Below, in pieces: positions 47,458 through 59,493 of a stretch of 64,000 bases of DNA. Every line of letters starts with the position of its first letter. Position 1 is the first letter of the stretch. The stretch lies in NCBI GenBank assembly GCA_030141605.1, contig JAQGDQ010000907.1:17488-81487 (forward strand). The letters are read 5' to 3'. Made by a program: the position numbers and the translations under genes. The notes under the pieces were generated by a model. That model was not told the DNA's origin. It ran no database searches and saw only the letters and a program-made list of their open reading frames with translations. Source of the DNA: Tubiluchus corallicola. Taxonomy: Eukaryota > Priapulida > Priapulimorpha > Priapulimorphida > Tubiluchidae.

Positions 47458-47921
47458 CAGGGTCAATAAGAGAGCAAATGCGAGGCCCTGGCGTGGAGGC
47501 TTGGTGGCAAAGTACCCACAGGGTCCAGGGCACAGAAACTAGTGAGGGGTTAGGGGGACGAAGCCCCCAAAAAATGTTGAAAACTAAGATAAAATTCTAT
47601 GGATTTTAAGGCAATTAAAGTGTATTTCTCAGCTAAAATGAAAAGAACATTGTTCATTCACATTTAGAATTTCTATTACAGTTATTTAGAGCCTACTAAA
47701 CTACATACACTGAATTTCAAAAACACACAAATATACTGAAGTATCCTACTCCATCTTGGTAAGTTAACTTTTCGGGCTTTCCTTGAGGCGAAATCGCTCC
47801 CAATCTCCTGCGCCGTAAGCAGGTAGGAGACAAAAAAAAATTTCAGGGTCAAAGAGCGAGGCCTTTAACATGCGAGGCACTAGGCAATCGCTAAGGTCGC
47901 CTTGCCCTTTTGCCGGCCCTG
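47458..47921. mobile_element. Probable hAT-like non-autonomous element
   Basis: It begins CAGGGTCAATAAG and ends GCCGGCCCTG. Flanking 8-mers ATAACAAT and ATAGCATT agree at 6 of 8, as an old target duplication would. A second internal CAGGGTCAAAGAG at about 47844 may be a nested or duplicated end. Boundaries are uncertain. Confidence 0.5.
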
Positions 47922-48125
47922 ATAGCATTATAATATTATATTATAGCAGGTTTGTTTCATGTAAATAAGAATGAGAAATATTTTATTTTGCACACATGGA
48001 CAGTAATAGTACTGCATCAAGGTGCAGCAGAGGAACGTCAAATGCGACCATACAGTCCTAATGCGACCATTCAGGCCTTTCGTTCATTTGCTTACTAGAC
48101 CAAAACACCATTACAATTTCATGAT

Positions 48126-48399
48126 CAGGGCCTATTTCAAGGGAGGGAAGTGGGGATACTTCCCCGGGGCCTCACCCTCCAGTCCAAGTATTAAGGACTG
48201 GTCTTGAGAATAAAACAGTTTTTCTTTCTATTGTTCTTCCCTTTAACAACTGTATAACTCCATATTTTCCCTTCGAAAATGCTTCTCCGGCGTTCTAACA
48301 GTTCAAAAATTTTCTGTGCGCCAACACCCCCCCCCCCCCCCCGAGGGGGTCTCACACGCCCCATTTCCCTGGCCCTCGCTTAGGCTGAAATAGGCCCTG
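48126..48399. mobile_element. hAT-like MITE, 274 bp
   Basis: Perfect 14-bp terminal inverted repeats CAGGGCCTATTTCA, with 8-bp flanks TTCATGAT and TTCATAAT (7 of 8). The interior contains a run of 16 C at 48327-48342. No coding frame. Confidence 0.8.
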
Positions 48400-49746
48400 T
48401 TCATAATCAGATATACTACGTACAACTATACAAACTGAAAACAAAATTTACTACAATTACTTGTCATGTGAGCAATTAATTAGTGAACAAATGATGTAAC
48501 TGTTTGCAGCTGAGCTAAAAGCTGAAACTTTAAAAGCCCAACTGCAATACAGCGCGTGTTGTTAACTGTTAGGGGGAGGTTAAAAGAGATGCACAATGAA
48601 TAGAGATGACATGAGGGTAAAATTAGGGTGTAAGAAAGTAATGTAAGTAAAATAATTAAAAAAATTAAAGATAAAAAAACTAAAAATCATTTAAAAAAAT
48701 TAAAAAGAAACCCGATGAGGTGATAATGATGAAAATGCAATGTAATGACGTCTAACGTAATGTCAATCATTTTCGTTGACTGCCCAATCAGCGTGCAAGC
48801 TATTTCACACCCCTGCAGCAGGTACGTTCGGGACATTTAGCTACAGCTCCGTCTAACACTGTTATGAAAAATACTCAACTCTTCATTAGTTAGCGGGAGA
48901 AATATTGACCTGGTTCTAGATTTTATTATTGTCAATTGAAATTGCAAGTGAATTGGTGGAAATATATAGTCTAGTTTCGTTTGTAGGAAAAAATACAAAC
49001 ACTTACGCCTATGAGTTGCTGATTAAACCATTTTGCAATCAAGAAAATATGCAGTATAGTTTAGTTTATGTCTTTGCAAGTTTAGATAAGAACAATTATT
49101 TGACTAACTTTAAATAAGGACAAAGCAAAATCTTTTCTTTTCTGGCCAGTTTTTATAAACCTCAATGAGATCTTCACAGTCAAAATTAATTCAAATGTGA
49201 TCAAAACTTATATTATACATCAATGTAATATTAGCTAATTTTATGCTATTTTTCTTTTTATAGTCACTGTTAAAAGATGCCACTGGGACTTATGTGACTT
49301 GGGATTTCAATATAAGAGTCGACTATGGAATGGAACGGTCAAATTTATTTTTGTATGTATGTACATTTGCACACTATATATATATCTACTTGAATAATAC
49401 TATATGAGTAATACTAAACTTACATAATATTATATGAATAAATTGTTTTTGTTTAGATGAGATACGTATGAAATAAATAAAGACGATAAAATGTGATAAA
49501 TAAATACAAATATAATTGCGTGTTGTGCATAAAACTAGAATGTGTACATGCGTACCTTGTTCTGGAAATGGTCTTAATAAGATTTCAAAGATGATTAGTT
49601 ATTTCATGGATTACGGACCTAAACCATTTAGCTATGTAGAGCTATGCAGCATTCTACTAAATACCATTACATCATCATACATACTGAAAAAGTGCCAAAT
49701 CTTGAAGAACAAGTTCCTAACTCATAATATTAACAAGCTAAAATAC
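48400..49746. other. Intron DNA without recognised features
   Basis: AT-rich intron sequence between exons 9 and 10. No ORF, exon-like frame or transposon end was recognised apart from A-rich simple sequence near 48650-48710. Confidence 0.5.
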
Positions 49747-49962
49747 CTTTTTCGCATACAGGACGAAACTCTGCACCGGCTTCATTATCATCCATGTCAA
49801 ATCCAAAATCACCGAACAACACAAGAACGTCGCCATTCCCACTCGGTTCACCATCATGCCATTCAGGGAATGTGACCTTTTTTCCTGTTGAAGTCCACAT
49901 CCATTCTCCATCAGACAGGTAACCACTTGTCCAAACAGTGAATGTACCCAATGCCATATCAA
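49747..49962 (-). CDS. Exon 9: second half of second C-type lectin domain
   Basis: Acceptor CTTTTAG, donor GTATTT. Phase 1 to 1, 216 bp. It encodes FTVWTSGYLSDGEWMWTSTG and WHDGEPSGNGDVLVLFGDFG, then MDDNEAGAEFRPVCEK. WTSG, W-x-DGEPSG and the final Cys fit the C-terminal half of the fold; EPS is at the position that in sugar-binding lectins is EPN or QPD. Confidence 0.85.
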
Positions 49963-50024
49963 CTAAAAGTTTTTGATATTGATTATCGATTACGAATAAG
50001 TGCTACTTATTAGTAGGTAGGTTG

Positions 50025-50442
50025 CAACAACATGGCTTACACAAGATCTTATTTAATGCCAACAACATGGCATGCAGAAGATCTTGTTTAATGCCAACAA
50101 CATGGCTTGCAGAAGATCTTGTTTAATGCCAACAACATGGCTTGCAGAAGATCTTGTTTAATGCCAACAACATGGCTTGCAGAAGATCTTGTTTAATGCC
50201 AGCAACATGGCTTGCAGAAGATCTTGTTTAATGCCAACAACATGGCTTGCAGAAGATCTTGTTTAATGCCAACAACATGGCTTGCAGAAGATCTTGTTTA
50301 AAGCCAACAACATAGCTTGCAGAAGATCTTGTTTAATGCCAGCAACATGGCTTGCAGAAGATCTTTTTTAAAACTAGCAACATGGCTTGCAGAAGATCCT
50401 GTTTACCACCAACAACATGGCTTGCAGAAGATCTTGTTTAAA
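50025..50442. repeat. 35-bp minisatellite, about 12 copies, within an intron
   Basis: Unit AACAACATGGCTTGCAGAAG plus ATCTTGTTTAATGCC repeated head to tail with few changes. It lies between exons 8 and 9. Confidence 0.92.
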
Positions 50443-50846
50443 GTCCGTAAACTATTGCCTTAACTAGGAATGTTATGTGTGTTTAGTCATTCTGGTGTGA
50501 TATTTAAATGATTACGTGACACATCCAATCACAAAACACCACGTTTCTGGTGTTCAAAACAATTTCCAAAGCTGTTAAACAATATTTGGCAGCTTTTCGT
50601 TGAACGAAACCTTTCTAATGTGTTTTAAAGGTATAGCTTTAACGCGATCAATTTAGTGAGATATATAGCCAAAAAGGAAAGAATGGCGGGTTCTGGCTAA
50701 GTGTATGTATTATACTGCCCTCTCTATTTTGAATGACCAGGTGGCATCATCAAACGTTAACGAACGCAAGGAAAATCATGCAATTTTTTTATGAGTTACG
50801 AATTTATTGCACAAAATTCATTTTAAAATTTAATAAAACTTTATAC

Positions 50847-51029
50847 CTTTTTTCTTATTGAGCCACGTTACCACATCTGTATATTCATCTTGTGTCTCTA
50901 AACTCAGCAGTTGACTGTTAATGTGCTCACAGTACGTCTTCGCCTGATTAACATTCATCCTTTCGAGTCCAAGAAGATAACAGCTTTTAATTTGATGTCC
51001 GGCTGCCTCAAAACCTGGAGGACGTGCAA
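50847..51029 (-). CDS. Exon 8: first half of second C-type lectin domain
   Basis: Acceptor CCGGAAG, donor GTATAA. Phase 1 to 1, 183 bp. It encodes ARPPGFEAAGHQIKSCYLLG and AKTYCEHINSQLLSLETQDE, the standard first Cys, first helix and LLSLET motif. The usual first Cys of CPPGF is Arg here. Confidence 0.83.
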
Positions 51030-51694
51030 CTTCCGGGAACAAAAACAAGAATAAAAAATGACCATGTTATCTCAAAAATTATGCTATCCCTTGTCAAATT
51101 TCTTGAAAGAAGTACAAATTCGGCATGAAATGTCAAAAACAGTGTTAAAATCATATGAACAAGAACAAAAATTGATTTCCAATATTTTAACTCTTTACCA
51201 CGAAATCATTAATAATTAATTTTTTTTCATATTGACATATTGGTGTTTCTGAAATGGTGGGAAAATAATTTTATTATAAATGTTTAGTTGAAGTCACTTA
51301 GAATTCAGCTTACAAAGTTAAAAACCAAGTACATAATGAATATGTGTGCTTGCAAACCAACACTGTCCACAAGTTGGCATAGTTGAAACTACGTTATTCT
51401 CCTTTCAAGTTAGAATTTACCAAAAATTTTTTTGTTTTTTATAAAAACAAGCACTAGATATATTGGACTTTTATATTCTAACATCAAATTATGAAGAAAA
51501 TGTGCACTGTACATATTTTTCGCGCTAGAAACTAGTACTGCAATTGTAAAAAACTTGTATTTTCAAACTCCGATAGCAGCTTGGAGAAGCAGTCATTTTG
51601 CTTCGGATTTTTTCTACACAATGCAAAACGAGAGGCTGAAATCGAACCAGTGTAATGCCTGTGTGTAAGGTCCTGAAATTATGGGGATAATTAC

Positions 51695-51913
51695 CTTTTT
51701 CACACACAGGATGATGGTCTTCACCAGAAGCGATATCATCCATTTTAAATTCAAGGGCTTCCGGCAACCATATGAAATATCCGTTTCCCCATGGCTGATC
51801 CGGGGCCCAAGCACTGAACTCTAACTCTTTCCCTGTCGACTTCCAGTAATATGTTAAATGATCTCCTTCATTACGATAACCGGTTGTCCAAACTCCTCCA
51901 TGCGGCATGCCAG
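51695..51913 (-). CDS. Exon 7: second half of first C-type lectin domain
   Basis: Acceptor ACTTCAG, donor GTAATT. Phase 1 to 1, 219 bp. It encodes GVWTTGYRNEGDHLTYYWKS and FSAWAPDQPWGNGYFIWLPE, ending MDDIASGEDHHPVCEK. The QPW in place of QPD suggests altered or lost galactose-type binding. Confidence 0.85.
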
Positions 51914-53097
51914 CTGAAGTTATTAATAACAACTGATCACCAGTTTTAGTTAACAAAACCATTTTCTTACTTTTTTTGTCATTTTGGCTGATATTATGAT
52001 CATTTGGGGCAGCTAAGGTAATGAAATTATGGGCAGGTCGTTGTGAACGACCGAAAATCATAAAAAATACATTTAATTTGCAATTAGATTAATAACATGT
52101 AAAATCGCTATTACTGTAGTAGATATGGTTTCTATCTATTTGCTACGTATTCTAAAAATGCTACCTTTGCTAAAGTCTATACTACTAGTTGACTTTTGCA
52201 AGACGTTATATGCAGACATCTTTTTGCCTATATTTCTGTGGAAACTTCTATATCAATAAACGTTTAAAGTATATTCTACTGTTATACGTTTTGTCAACAC
52301 GACAGGGCCTCCTCAGTTGGAGTGACACTCCAACTCACCCACACCCACATGGAATATTTCTTACCCCTGATTTTATGCATTTTACTATTCACTAGGTAGA
52401 TGGGTACTAGCGCCTGCATCTCAGAACCACCAAAAAAAAAAGAAAATGAAAAATTAGTACTGCACCTCTCAGTGCATAGGTGTTCACTTGTGATGTAGTG
52501 CACACGTTCGAGAGCTCATGCAGGAGCACAGCAGTGAACTTGAAATTTAAATTTAAAACTTAACATTGAAATTAAAATTTTAAAACTGAAGTTTTGTGCA
52601 TCACATTGTATTTCATACAGTAATACTGTACTGAAATTTTTGCTTTTGCAAACACATGCAACATGCTAATGGAACGCTTGCGCTGTTGAAAATCATGTTA
52701 GTTTGTGATGTCATCAATAGTTGGACTCGTTGGCATTAACTTATAATTAAGTTTTTAATTTGTTAATTAATTATCAAAAAAGATTTGGCATTATTATAGG
52801 TGTTTAATTTAATTTGTATTATGCTTCAAACTAAGTTAGGACGTGAAAAATCATTCTGTTTTCCTTTAAACAAAGTCTGATTCATTCAGTCTTCAATTGA
52901 CGGAAATTTTCCTTTTACCAACGAATGAATTTTTTTAAAAGGAAAGGGTCCCCAGTCAATGAACATGCTTGTATTAAAGTTACATACTACGTATTACTAT
53001 TAACCTACCTATTAAGATAAAGTTACCTGTTTACATACTACCAAAATTTGTTAGTAAATACCTGCAAGTCGAAAAGTCTAAATTACAATTTTTATAC
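51914..53097. other. Intron between exons 6 and 7
   Basis: It holds a partial copy of the fold-back family at about 52455-52775 (shares GTTTGTGATGTCATCAATAG and CATGCAACATGCTAATGGAA with 46403-46969). Nothing else was recognised. Confidence 0.55.
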
Positions 53098-53286
53098 CGT
53101 GTTCTTCTTTGAGCCATGCAACCACAGCCTCATATTCATCTCCTGTTTCCGTACTCAGTAACTGACTGTTAAGATTTGCGCAGTAATCAAATGATTCATC
53201 TCTGTCATTAGGACCACTTCCGAAGTGATAGCAGTGCATGCCCTGCCGTAGCTTCAGTGATTTAAACCCTGGTGGACACGCAACTT
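53098..53286 (-). CDS. Exon 6: first half of first C-type lectin domain
   Basis: Acceptor CTGCAG with a second possible AG three bases on (NAGNAG), donor GTATAA. Phase 1 to 1, 189 bp. It encodes VACPPGFKSLKLRQGMHCYH and YCANLNSQLLSTETGDEYEA. Joined to exon 7 it makes a complete domain. It was found by reading the splice sites, as it contains no Met-started long frame. Confidence 0.85.
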
Positions 53287-54705
53287 CTGCAGAAAAAAAG
53301 AAAAATGTGATTAGCTCATAAAACGGAAGCTGACTAATTATTTTAAACTTTATTACAAAATCTTAATGGACGTTAATTATAGAACCAAAGTTCTGACACT
53401 GATGCAAAACAACACAGCTTGAAAGAATCGGATACAACGTGAAAGCTGTTTTTAATAAACCTTTTTAGAGTTTCGTTGTTCGCATGCGCAGTTTTTGAGG
53501 GTCAAACATTAATTGCACCAGAGCAACATGTCTTAGCTACAACCATCATGTGACATGTGTGTAAAGCAAAGCCGTGTATCGAATAAACTTTGTAACTTCA
53601 GTTGTTTTACGTGGACTTTACTTAATTCTGCATTAGGTCTATGCATAGGGTGATTTACTAGCACATCTTGCTTGGGAATAAGAAGATTATGAACTAGATA
53701 AGGTTCTAATTAGCTGTTAAAATTGTTACTTTTACAATAGCATGGGCTGCGTTGTCAAGCGAACACAAACGCGTAGTCTGGTACACTTAACCGTTGACCT
53801 TTTCACGATCATAATCAATCGCTAGACTTGTGAAGAGGCTCGTTGAGACTTAAAAGATGAAAGCGATCGTGCTATTTTTACACATTGGAGAAACTATTTC
53901 CAAAGCTGCTGGACAAAATGATCGACCAAAGCTAGTCAATTTTTAAATTTCTTTATATTTCTATACAATGCAAGCCTACGTATTAAAGCAATAATGCTTT
54001 AAATAATACTAAGACCATGATGGTAAAGCTTCAGTATTTATTGCACAGTGCACAGGTATATGCAGTCATACAGTAACTAAATAGAAAGATATAAGACCAG
54101 AGCTCTTCAGTGTCCAATTCTGCAATTATATCAAAATTTTAGGTAAAAGAACATAAAATAACATTCGTTTACTACTATTTTGAGAAAATTGCAAAATTAT
54201 TTTTTGTAAAAATGTTAGCATTTTGCCTTTGTATTGAGCTAATTGTTTGCTGGCCACGACGTCATTATTTGTTGAAATTATTCGTCCCCAGGTGTGAAAT
54301 GTTTTACTAATTACTCAAAATGCTATGCTGAGTTCCCAGAAGTTCTAAAAAATTATTTTATGATCATTAAAATAAACCCAACTTTCAAGCAACTATAACT
54401 TTTCCTTTTAATTGTATTTAATGAAATTTGAATTTATTTGTATTCAAAATGTTCTTTTGCTTCAATTGCAACACAGAAACTACTACTGGTCTCGTACTAC
54501 ATCTTAGAATTAAATTTTACTCGACACGAAGTAATTCTTTTTTAACACACAAGTACAGAAAACAAACCAGAACAGTTGATTATTCAAAATCCGTTTTAAA
54601 AGTCAATCAAAAGAGCCACTGGATCGTTGCTGGAAATCAAACTTCAAAGTCTAATACATTTTTCATATACAATGATTAGAATGGTATAAAAGTTTAAGCC
54701 CTTGC
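53287..54705. other. Intron DNA, including the left part of a duplicated segment
   Basis: From about 54220 the sequence is closely similar to that from about 63260 (shared GGTGTGAAATGTTTTACTAA-like text). Before that, nothing was recognised. Confidence 0.55.
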
Positions 54706-54900
54706 CTTCAGGACTGATGTAAGCACTGACAGTGACCGGATCTGAAAATGGGTATTCTGGTCCTTCACTAATGTGAACTTTTTCATCATATTTAAAATCT
54801 GCAATAGAAACGAATGCAATAAAAACACTAAAAAAACTTGGAAAAACTCGGCTTATCTAAACACTTAATAGTATTAGGCTATTTAAACAATGAAGTGACA
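54220..54900. repeat. Duplicated segment, left copy (other at about 63260-64000)
   Basis: The two copies match over intron and exon, for example ACTACTACTGGTCTCGTACT against ACTACTATTGGTCTCGTACT, and both contain a 93-bp exon with the same GC donor. The right copy continues out of the window. Confidence 0.85.
54706..54798 (-). CDS. Exon 5: end of ILEI domain and linker
   Basis: Acceptor TTGCAG and an unusual donor GCAAGG (GC-AG intron). Phase 1 to 1, 93 bp. It encodes FKYDEKVHISEGPEYPFSDP and VTVSAYISPE. After exon 4 it continues the IIKKG-Y sequence typical of the C-terminal edge of ILEI domains, then leads into the first lectin domain. Confidence 0.72.
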
Positions 54901-55132
54901 AGATACAAAACCTTGGTTGCCAATCGTATGGCTGTCATCCAGGAACTAACTTTACCTCAACAATGGGATCAATGAAGTGACAAGATACAAAACCTTTGTT
55001 CCCAATTGTTTGGCTGTCATCCAGGAACTAACTTCACCACAAAAATGGCATCAATGAAGTGACAAGATACAAAACCTTTGTTGCCAATCGTTTGGCTGTC
55101 ATCCAGGAACTAACTTCACCACAAAAATGGCA
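54889..55132 (+). repeat. 82-bp tandem repeat, three copies
   Basis: Copies start AATGAAGTGACAAGATACAA at 54889, 54971 and 55053. The unit is itself part of retroelement coding sequence (reads KTFVANRLAVIQEL in the third copy). Confidence 0.92.
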
Positions 55133-56545
55133 GCACCGTCTACAAGGAGCGAATAATCCAGCAGAGGAAGCGACACGGGGAATTTCAGCATTGGAACTGG
55201 TGAAGGAAAACAGGTAGGTGGATAAACGGCCTGCTTTTCTGAAGAGTAAGCGAGAGAAATGGCCAAAGATCGAGGATAGTATCAAAAGCAAAAATTTCTC
55301 AGATGATTCTGAAATAAAGAAAATTACCTATGGTGGTCTACACGTCTAATGCAGTTGAAAAGGATGATTGACATGTTGTGCAAGCATTATTCAAATCTAC
55401 ATCAGCAAAAAGTGTAGCTTATCTCCTACGTCTTAAACGGTTGTTGAGAGACGAAGCACTTAAGAAGATAAATGCTATTTCAAAGCACACTGCCCTTTCT
55501 TTGAAAGAACTAATGAAGGCTAAGGAAGAAATTATTAGAGCACATATATTTCCAAGAAGATTTCACAGGACAGAATGTGCTCAAGGCCAGTCATTTGTAT
55601 CAATTGGATCCTCAGAAATCAGATAAAGGCATATTGGCAGTTGGAGGCAGCCTAGCCAAAACTCCATTAGCTAAACAAGCTAAGAACCTAATAATACTGC
55701 AAAAAAACGTGTATTTTCTTGCTCAGTTGTATACCACTGCCACGATGAAAACTGCCATTCTGGTTGCAATTACACTATTCCTGTAGTCAGAAGCAAGTTT
55801 TGGAATATTGGAGTGCGAATTGAGACAAGAAAGGTTATAAGAGACTGCCGCAGGAGCAGACATTTACATGCATCCAACCTGGGCCAAAAGAAGGCTATCT
55901 TACACAGTGATAAGGTTTCAAGAGATTCGTTATTCTCCTCAGTGGGGGTCGATTGTTTTAGCCTCCTTTGGGTAAAGAACAGGAGAACATCTTATATGAA
56001 GTGTGGATGCTCATTTACGTGAATGTCTTGCATGTTTACTTAATTTAGAAGTTCTTTTTGACATGAACACTGATAGCTTTATTGATGCCCTCTTTAAATT
56101 TATTAGCAGGAGGGAAAACCAAGTGTTATCAGATTGGATCATAAAAGAATTTAGTTGGAGCAGACAGGGAGCTACAAGAGGTCATGCTAGATTGGAACTT
56201 GAACCAGAGCATCACTAATCAGCTTCAGCAACTTACAATACAATATAGATGCAAGTGGCGAAACATTCAGCAGTTAGTGAATATCTTTTGGAGCAGATGG
56301 ACCAGAGAGTATTTGTCATTCTTACAGTAACGGAATAAGTGGACTGTGCCAAAACGAAATCTCAAAGTCAATGATGTGGTGCTTGTGAAGGAGACTACAC
56401 ACAGAAATCTGTGGGCACTGGTCAAGGTGAAACAAGTTCGTGTAGGCGAATATGGGGTAGAGAGAAGTGCTACACTTAAAGTGAAGGCTCGATTTTTAGA
56501 GTGCCGGATACACAAGCTCTGTCTTCTAGAGGGTGATACTAATTG
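54889..56545 (+). mobile_element. Decayed BEL/Pao-type LTR retroelement, 3' part of pol
   Basis: Broken frames on the plus strand match the BEL/Pao order: a segment with KTFVANRLAVIQEL and NNPAEEATRG, then GILAVGGSLAKTPL before the integrase, an integrase piece, and a terminal PKRNLKVNDVVLVKE ending KLCLLE. Several stops and frameshifts separate these. No LTRs were identified. It lies in the intron between exons 4 and 5, antisense to the lectin gene. Confidence 0.75.
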
Positions 56546-57064
56546 ACTGTTGAATAGTTGATAAAATGCTCTATGAGTTCGCATCTTAGAAGGTCAGTGA
56601 AACTGCAATCCGCATAATGACGCTTATTCGTTGGGACGCTCTGTATGAGTAGGACTGGGCTGGAAGGAGAGACAATGGGCGAGGAGAACAATGATGGCCA
56701 CGTTCTTGTTCACAGCAATGTTTTTGTCTCGTTATCCTGCTAGTTAACTACAACATTTTTAGTTGATGAAGATCTCAACGATGTAAATTACCTGTATCCA
56801 GATAATTTAATTAAGTTTATGAATTCGATTTGTGAATTTATGAAAGCAGTTTGACCAACAGGTTATCATCTTCTTACTAATTAAGGTTTTGTTTATTATT
56901 CTTTTTATTTTTTCTTACGTATTAATGTTCTCTTTATTATTTTCTTTAGAATAATTGACTTTGGAACATGAATGAAATAAAGAAGGCATTTCTGTCCATT
57001 ATATAGCGCGTGCATAAATGATACAAGAGCCTAAAAGCAGCTACTATGATTTATTATTACTCAC

Positions 57065-57182
57065 ATCCCTTCTTTATAATCATTGCCCAGGTGTCTCTAA
57101 AGCCCAAAGAATGAGCTTCACTACTGCCAAGCTGTGTTAGCAAGTTCCGAGCTTCTTCATGCAAACGCGAGCAAGGGTCATC
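57065..57182 (-). CDS. Exon 4: ILEI domain, conserved DDP part
   Basis: Acceptor TTACAG, donor GTGAGT. Phase 0 to 1, 118 bp. It encodes DDPCSRLHEEARNLLTQLGS and SLGFRDTWAMIIKKG. DDP..., LGS and GFRD-W are the clearest marks of the FAM3/ILEI fold. Confidence 0.85.
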
Positions 57183-58876
57183 CTGTAAGATTAAACATTT
57201 TTGTATCAAACGGCAATTAAATACAGGACTACATAAGGTTTTACCTTGCTGTCGTTTTTAAGCACAATGGTAAGAGCTGGATTATGACCTTCTGGAGCCA
57301 CAAAGCTAACGAAATCATCTTGAATATTTTTACTCATCACATGTTTTAGCAATATTTACACAGCTGGAATTAAACTTATTGCAAATTCTTAAAATAAACC
57401 AGAAAAGCTGTTTTTGTTTGTCGACAAAACATTCTTTAAGAAATACACTAATTTACTACTTATTGCGAATGAAATTAGCACGTATTTCAATACAACCGAA
57501 TGTTACCAAACCTTGAGCATCCACCAGTTTGTGTGACTCTAAGTTGTAGCCTTTACTAGCCTAAAGGGTAATCTGGCCCTGGCACTACCCATGAGAAGTG
57601 TTTAAGTCGCTATAATAAACATGGGCAAATGATTTTAATTAGCAGCAGCAGCAGCAGCAGTCACTATCCATCCTAAAATGTTCTTTTAATTTATCGTGAA
57701 CTTATTATAGAGCGTGGAGTGGAGTACCATGCAAAACATAGCCCACCTCACTAGAAGGCGACAGCTCTGAATAGGTTAAATTTAGATATATACCCCATGA
57801 TATTATGGCCGAAACATCATTCATTCTATCAAGTAACCTCCCAAATGTGATTTACCACGGGAACTAACATGGGCTTGGGAAGGTTTATGCTAATATCAGT
57901 TTAGGTCAATGCCCTCCCCTCCCCCCAGTATGGCAGTCAAAATAAAGAGTCGTCTAATAGAATCTATCTGATCTCTCTCTCTAGAGGTTTTAAATTTGCA
58001 GAGCCACCACCACCAAGAATGCCACCACTGTTGTAAGCTTACAGTCTTCTAAATACTCATCATAAATGTAACATGGCTAATGACATTCAGTAATAAACCA
58101 TTAATAAAAAATTAAGGCATGCAGAAGCAGCATTGACATCTCTCTTCTTTACTACATGAAATTTCAAACTAAAATTTTTTCAATATACTAGTCATAATAT
58201 TTGCAACAAATTAATATACTTCTTACTGCATTTAATTAGTAATTCTGCTATAAATGACAATCCAAAATTTTTTTGGCGATTCCTGTGCCAGCAGAATTTA
58301 AGCAATTATTTTAACAAGCTTCCTCATATGGCGGGTATCACTAACAATAGCTTAACACCAGTCATCCTTATAAGCAATATTTCATAATTCTGGCAAGTAT
58401 TGCTCAATACTGAAATATACAAAGGACCAAAATTTTACATGATAAGGGCTGCTCTGATTGCTACAAAGAATTTAACATCTCTTTCATTGTTATGTCGTGT
58501 GTAAAATAAAAAGTCTAATCACATATGTTAACTCAATATTCAACTGCTTCAGTATTTCAAGGCTGAAACCGTCTAAGAAAACAATTACTAAGCAAGTCCA
58601 AAGGGGAACTCAGTTTTAAACTATTTACAACATTCAACAGAGCTACAGAATAAGAATTTCACCTAATATGCTCTCACTGTCACTAACCTTATGCTGATTC
58701 ATAGTCTAAAGGTCAGTGAATAAAACTAAGTCAATCTGAAGGAAATTTCAACTATGAAGGTAGTTTTGCTTTTTATAAAACGAAAACTACAATGTGGTTT
58801 TAAACTTTTGGCAAGGACTTTTTTCTAACAAATCTTGCATTTACAGAGAAAATTAGAATGAGAAAGTCCTGATTAC
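57183..58876. other. Intron between exons 3 and 4
   Basis: AT-rich, with the AGC microsatellite. An exon-like open piece near 57243-57325 does not fit the phase of its neighbours. Nothing else was recognised. Confidence 0.5.
57641..57661. repeat. Short AGC microsatellite
   Basis: About seven AGC units in an intron. Confidence 0.85.
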
Positions 58877-58993
58877 CAAAGCTGCAAACGTAACGATTTG
58901 ACCATCCGGTATAGTGTTGATAAAACTGACCATTTCATCTGTTTCATTATAACCAATATGTGTGTCGAAAGTTTGACTCGTTGTCACACCAAC
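58877..58993 (-). CDS. Exon 3: ILEI domain, central part
   Basis: Acceptor ATGTAG, donor GTAATC. Phase 0 to 0, 117 bp. It encodes TFDTHIGYNETDEMVSFINT and IPDGQIVTFAAL, which matches the FDT..., F-x-x-x-IPDGTIV-x-x-AS pattern of ILEI domains and joins directly to DDP in exon 4. Confidence 0.85.
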
Positions 58994-59084
58994 CTACATA
59001 CGTAAATGAAAAATCGGTAATTTTAATCAGGTTAAGGTTTGTCATTGCGCATGTATTACTTCTACCACTTCTTGAAGATTCCTA

Positions 59085-59187
59085 TAAAAATTTCTGCTAT
59101 TGTTTTGCTAGTTTCATCATTTCATTAGTTTCTTCATCTGATGCATATGTGTCAAAAATATTATCCGTTGCTTCACCAACCTGCACA
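59085..59187 (-). pseudogene. Decayed duplicate of exon 3
   Basis: After acceptor TGTGCAG it reads VGEATDNIFDTYASDEETNE then MMKLAKQ and a stop. The match to exon 3 (VG..T...FDT....ETDEM) and the stop show a dead copy about 190 bp upstream of the functional exon in gene direction. Confidence 0.7.
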
Positions 59188-59493
59188 AATAAAGTCTTTA
59201 TATCATTAAACGAAAAGCTTCTAATTTAATTAACTCAACATTTTTGGTGTTTGTTGTAGCAGATCTATAACCATCCGGCAGTTCTTGTTGGTTTCTATAA
59301 AAAGATTTCCCTCATTGTATTACTTCTGACACAGCGATTAAAAGGCTTAAGATGAGAAATTCTGATCTTGATGTGTTTTAGGATTGTATGTATACAATTT
59401 GCACTATTCACTAAATTCACATTTCACTGAAAATCACCGTAAAAGAAATAAATATTATTACCAGCATATTTGCAATTTACAGCATTCACGAAC

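Noticed and set aside
49516-49875. 119-codon plus-strand frame
   Set aside because: It overlaps lectin exon 9 on the other strand and shows no motif.
50025-50442. Regular 35-bp repeats as a possible CRISPR array
   Set aside because: Units abut with no unique spacers, lie in an animal intron, and no cas genes are present.
55378-56546. Separate small plus-strand genes
   Set aside because: They are pieces of one decayed BEL/Pao element.
57243-57325. Exon-like open piece (FVSFVAPEGHNPALTIVLK)
   Set aside because: Its phases (1 in, 0 out) do not fit exons 3 and 4, which join directly in the expected ILEI order, and the acceptor tract is poor.
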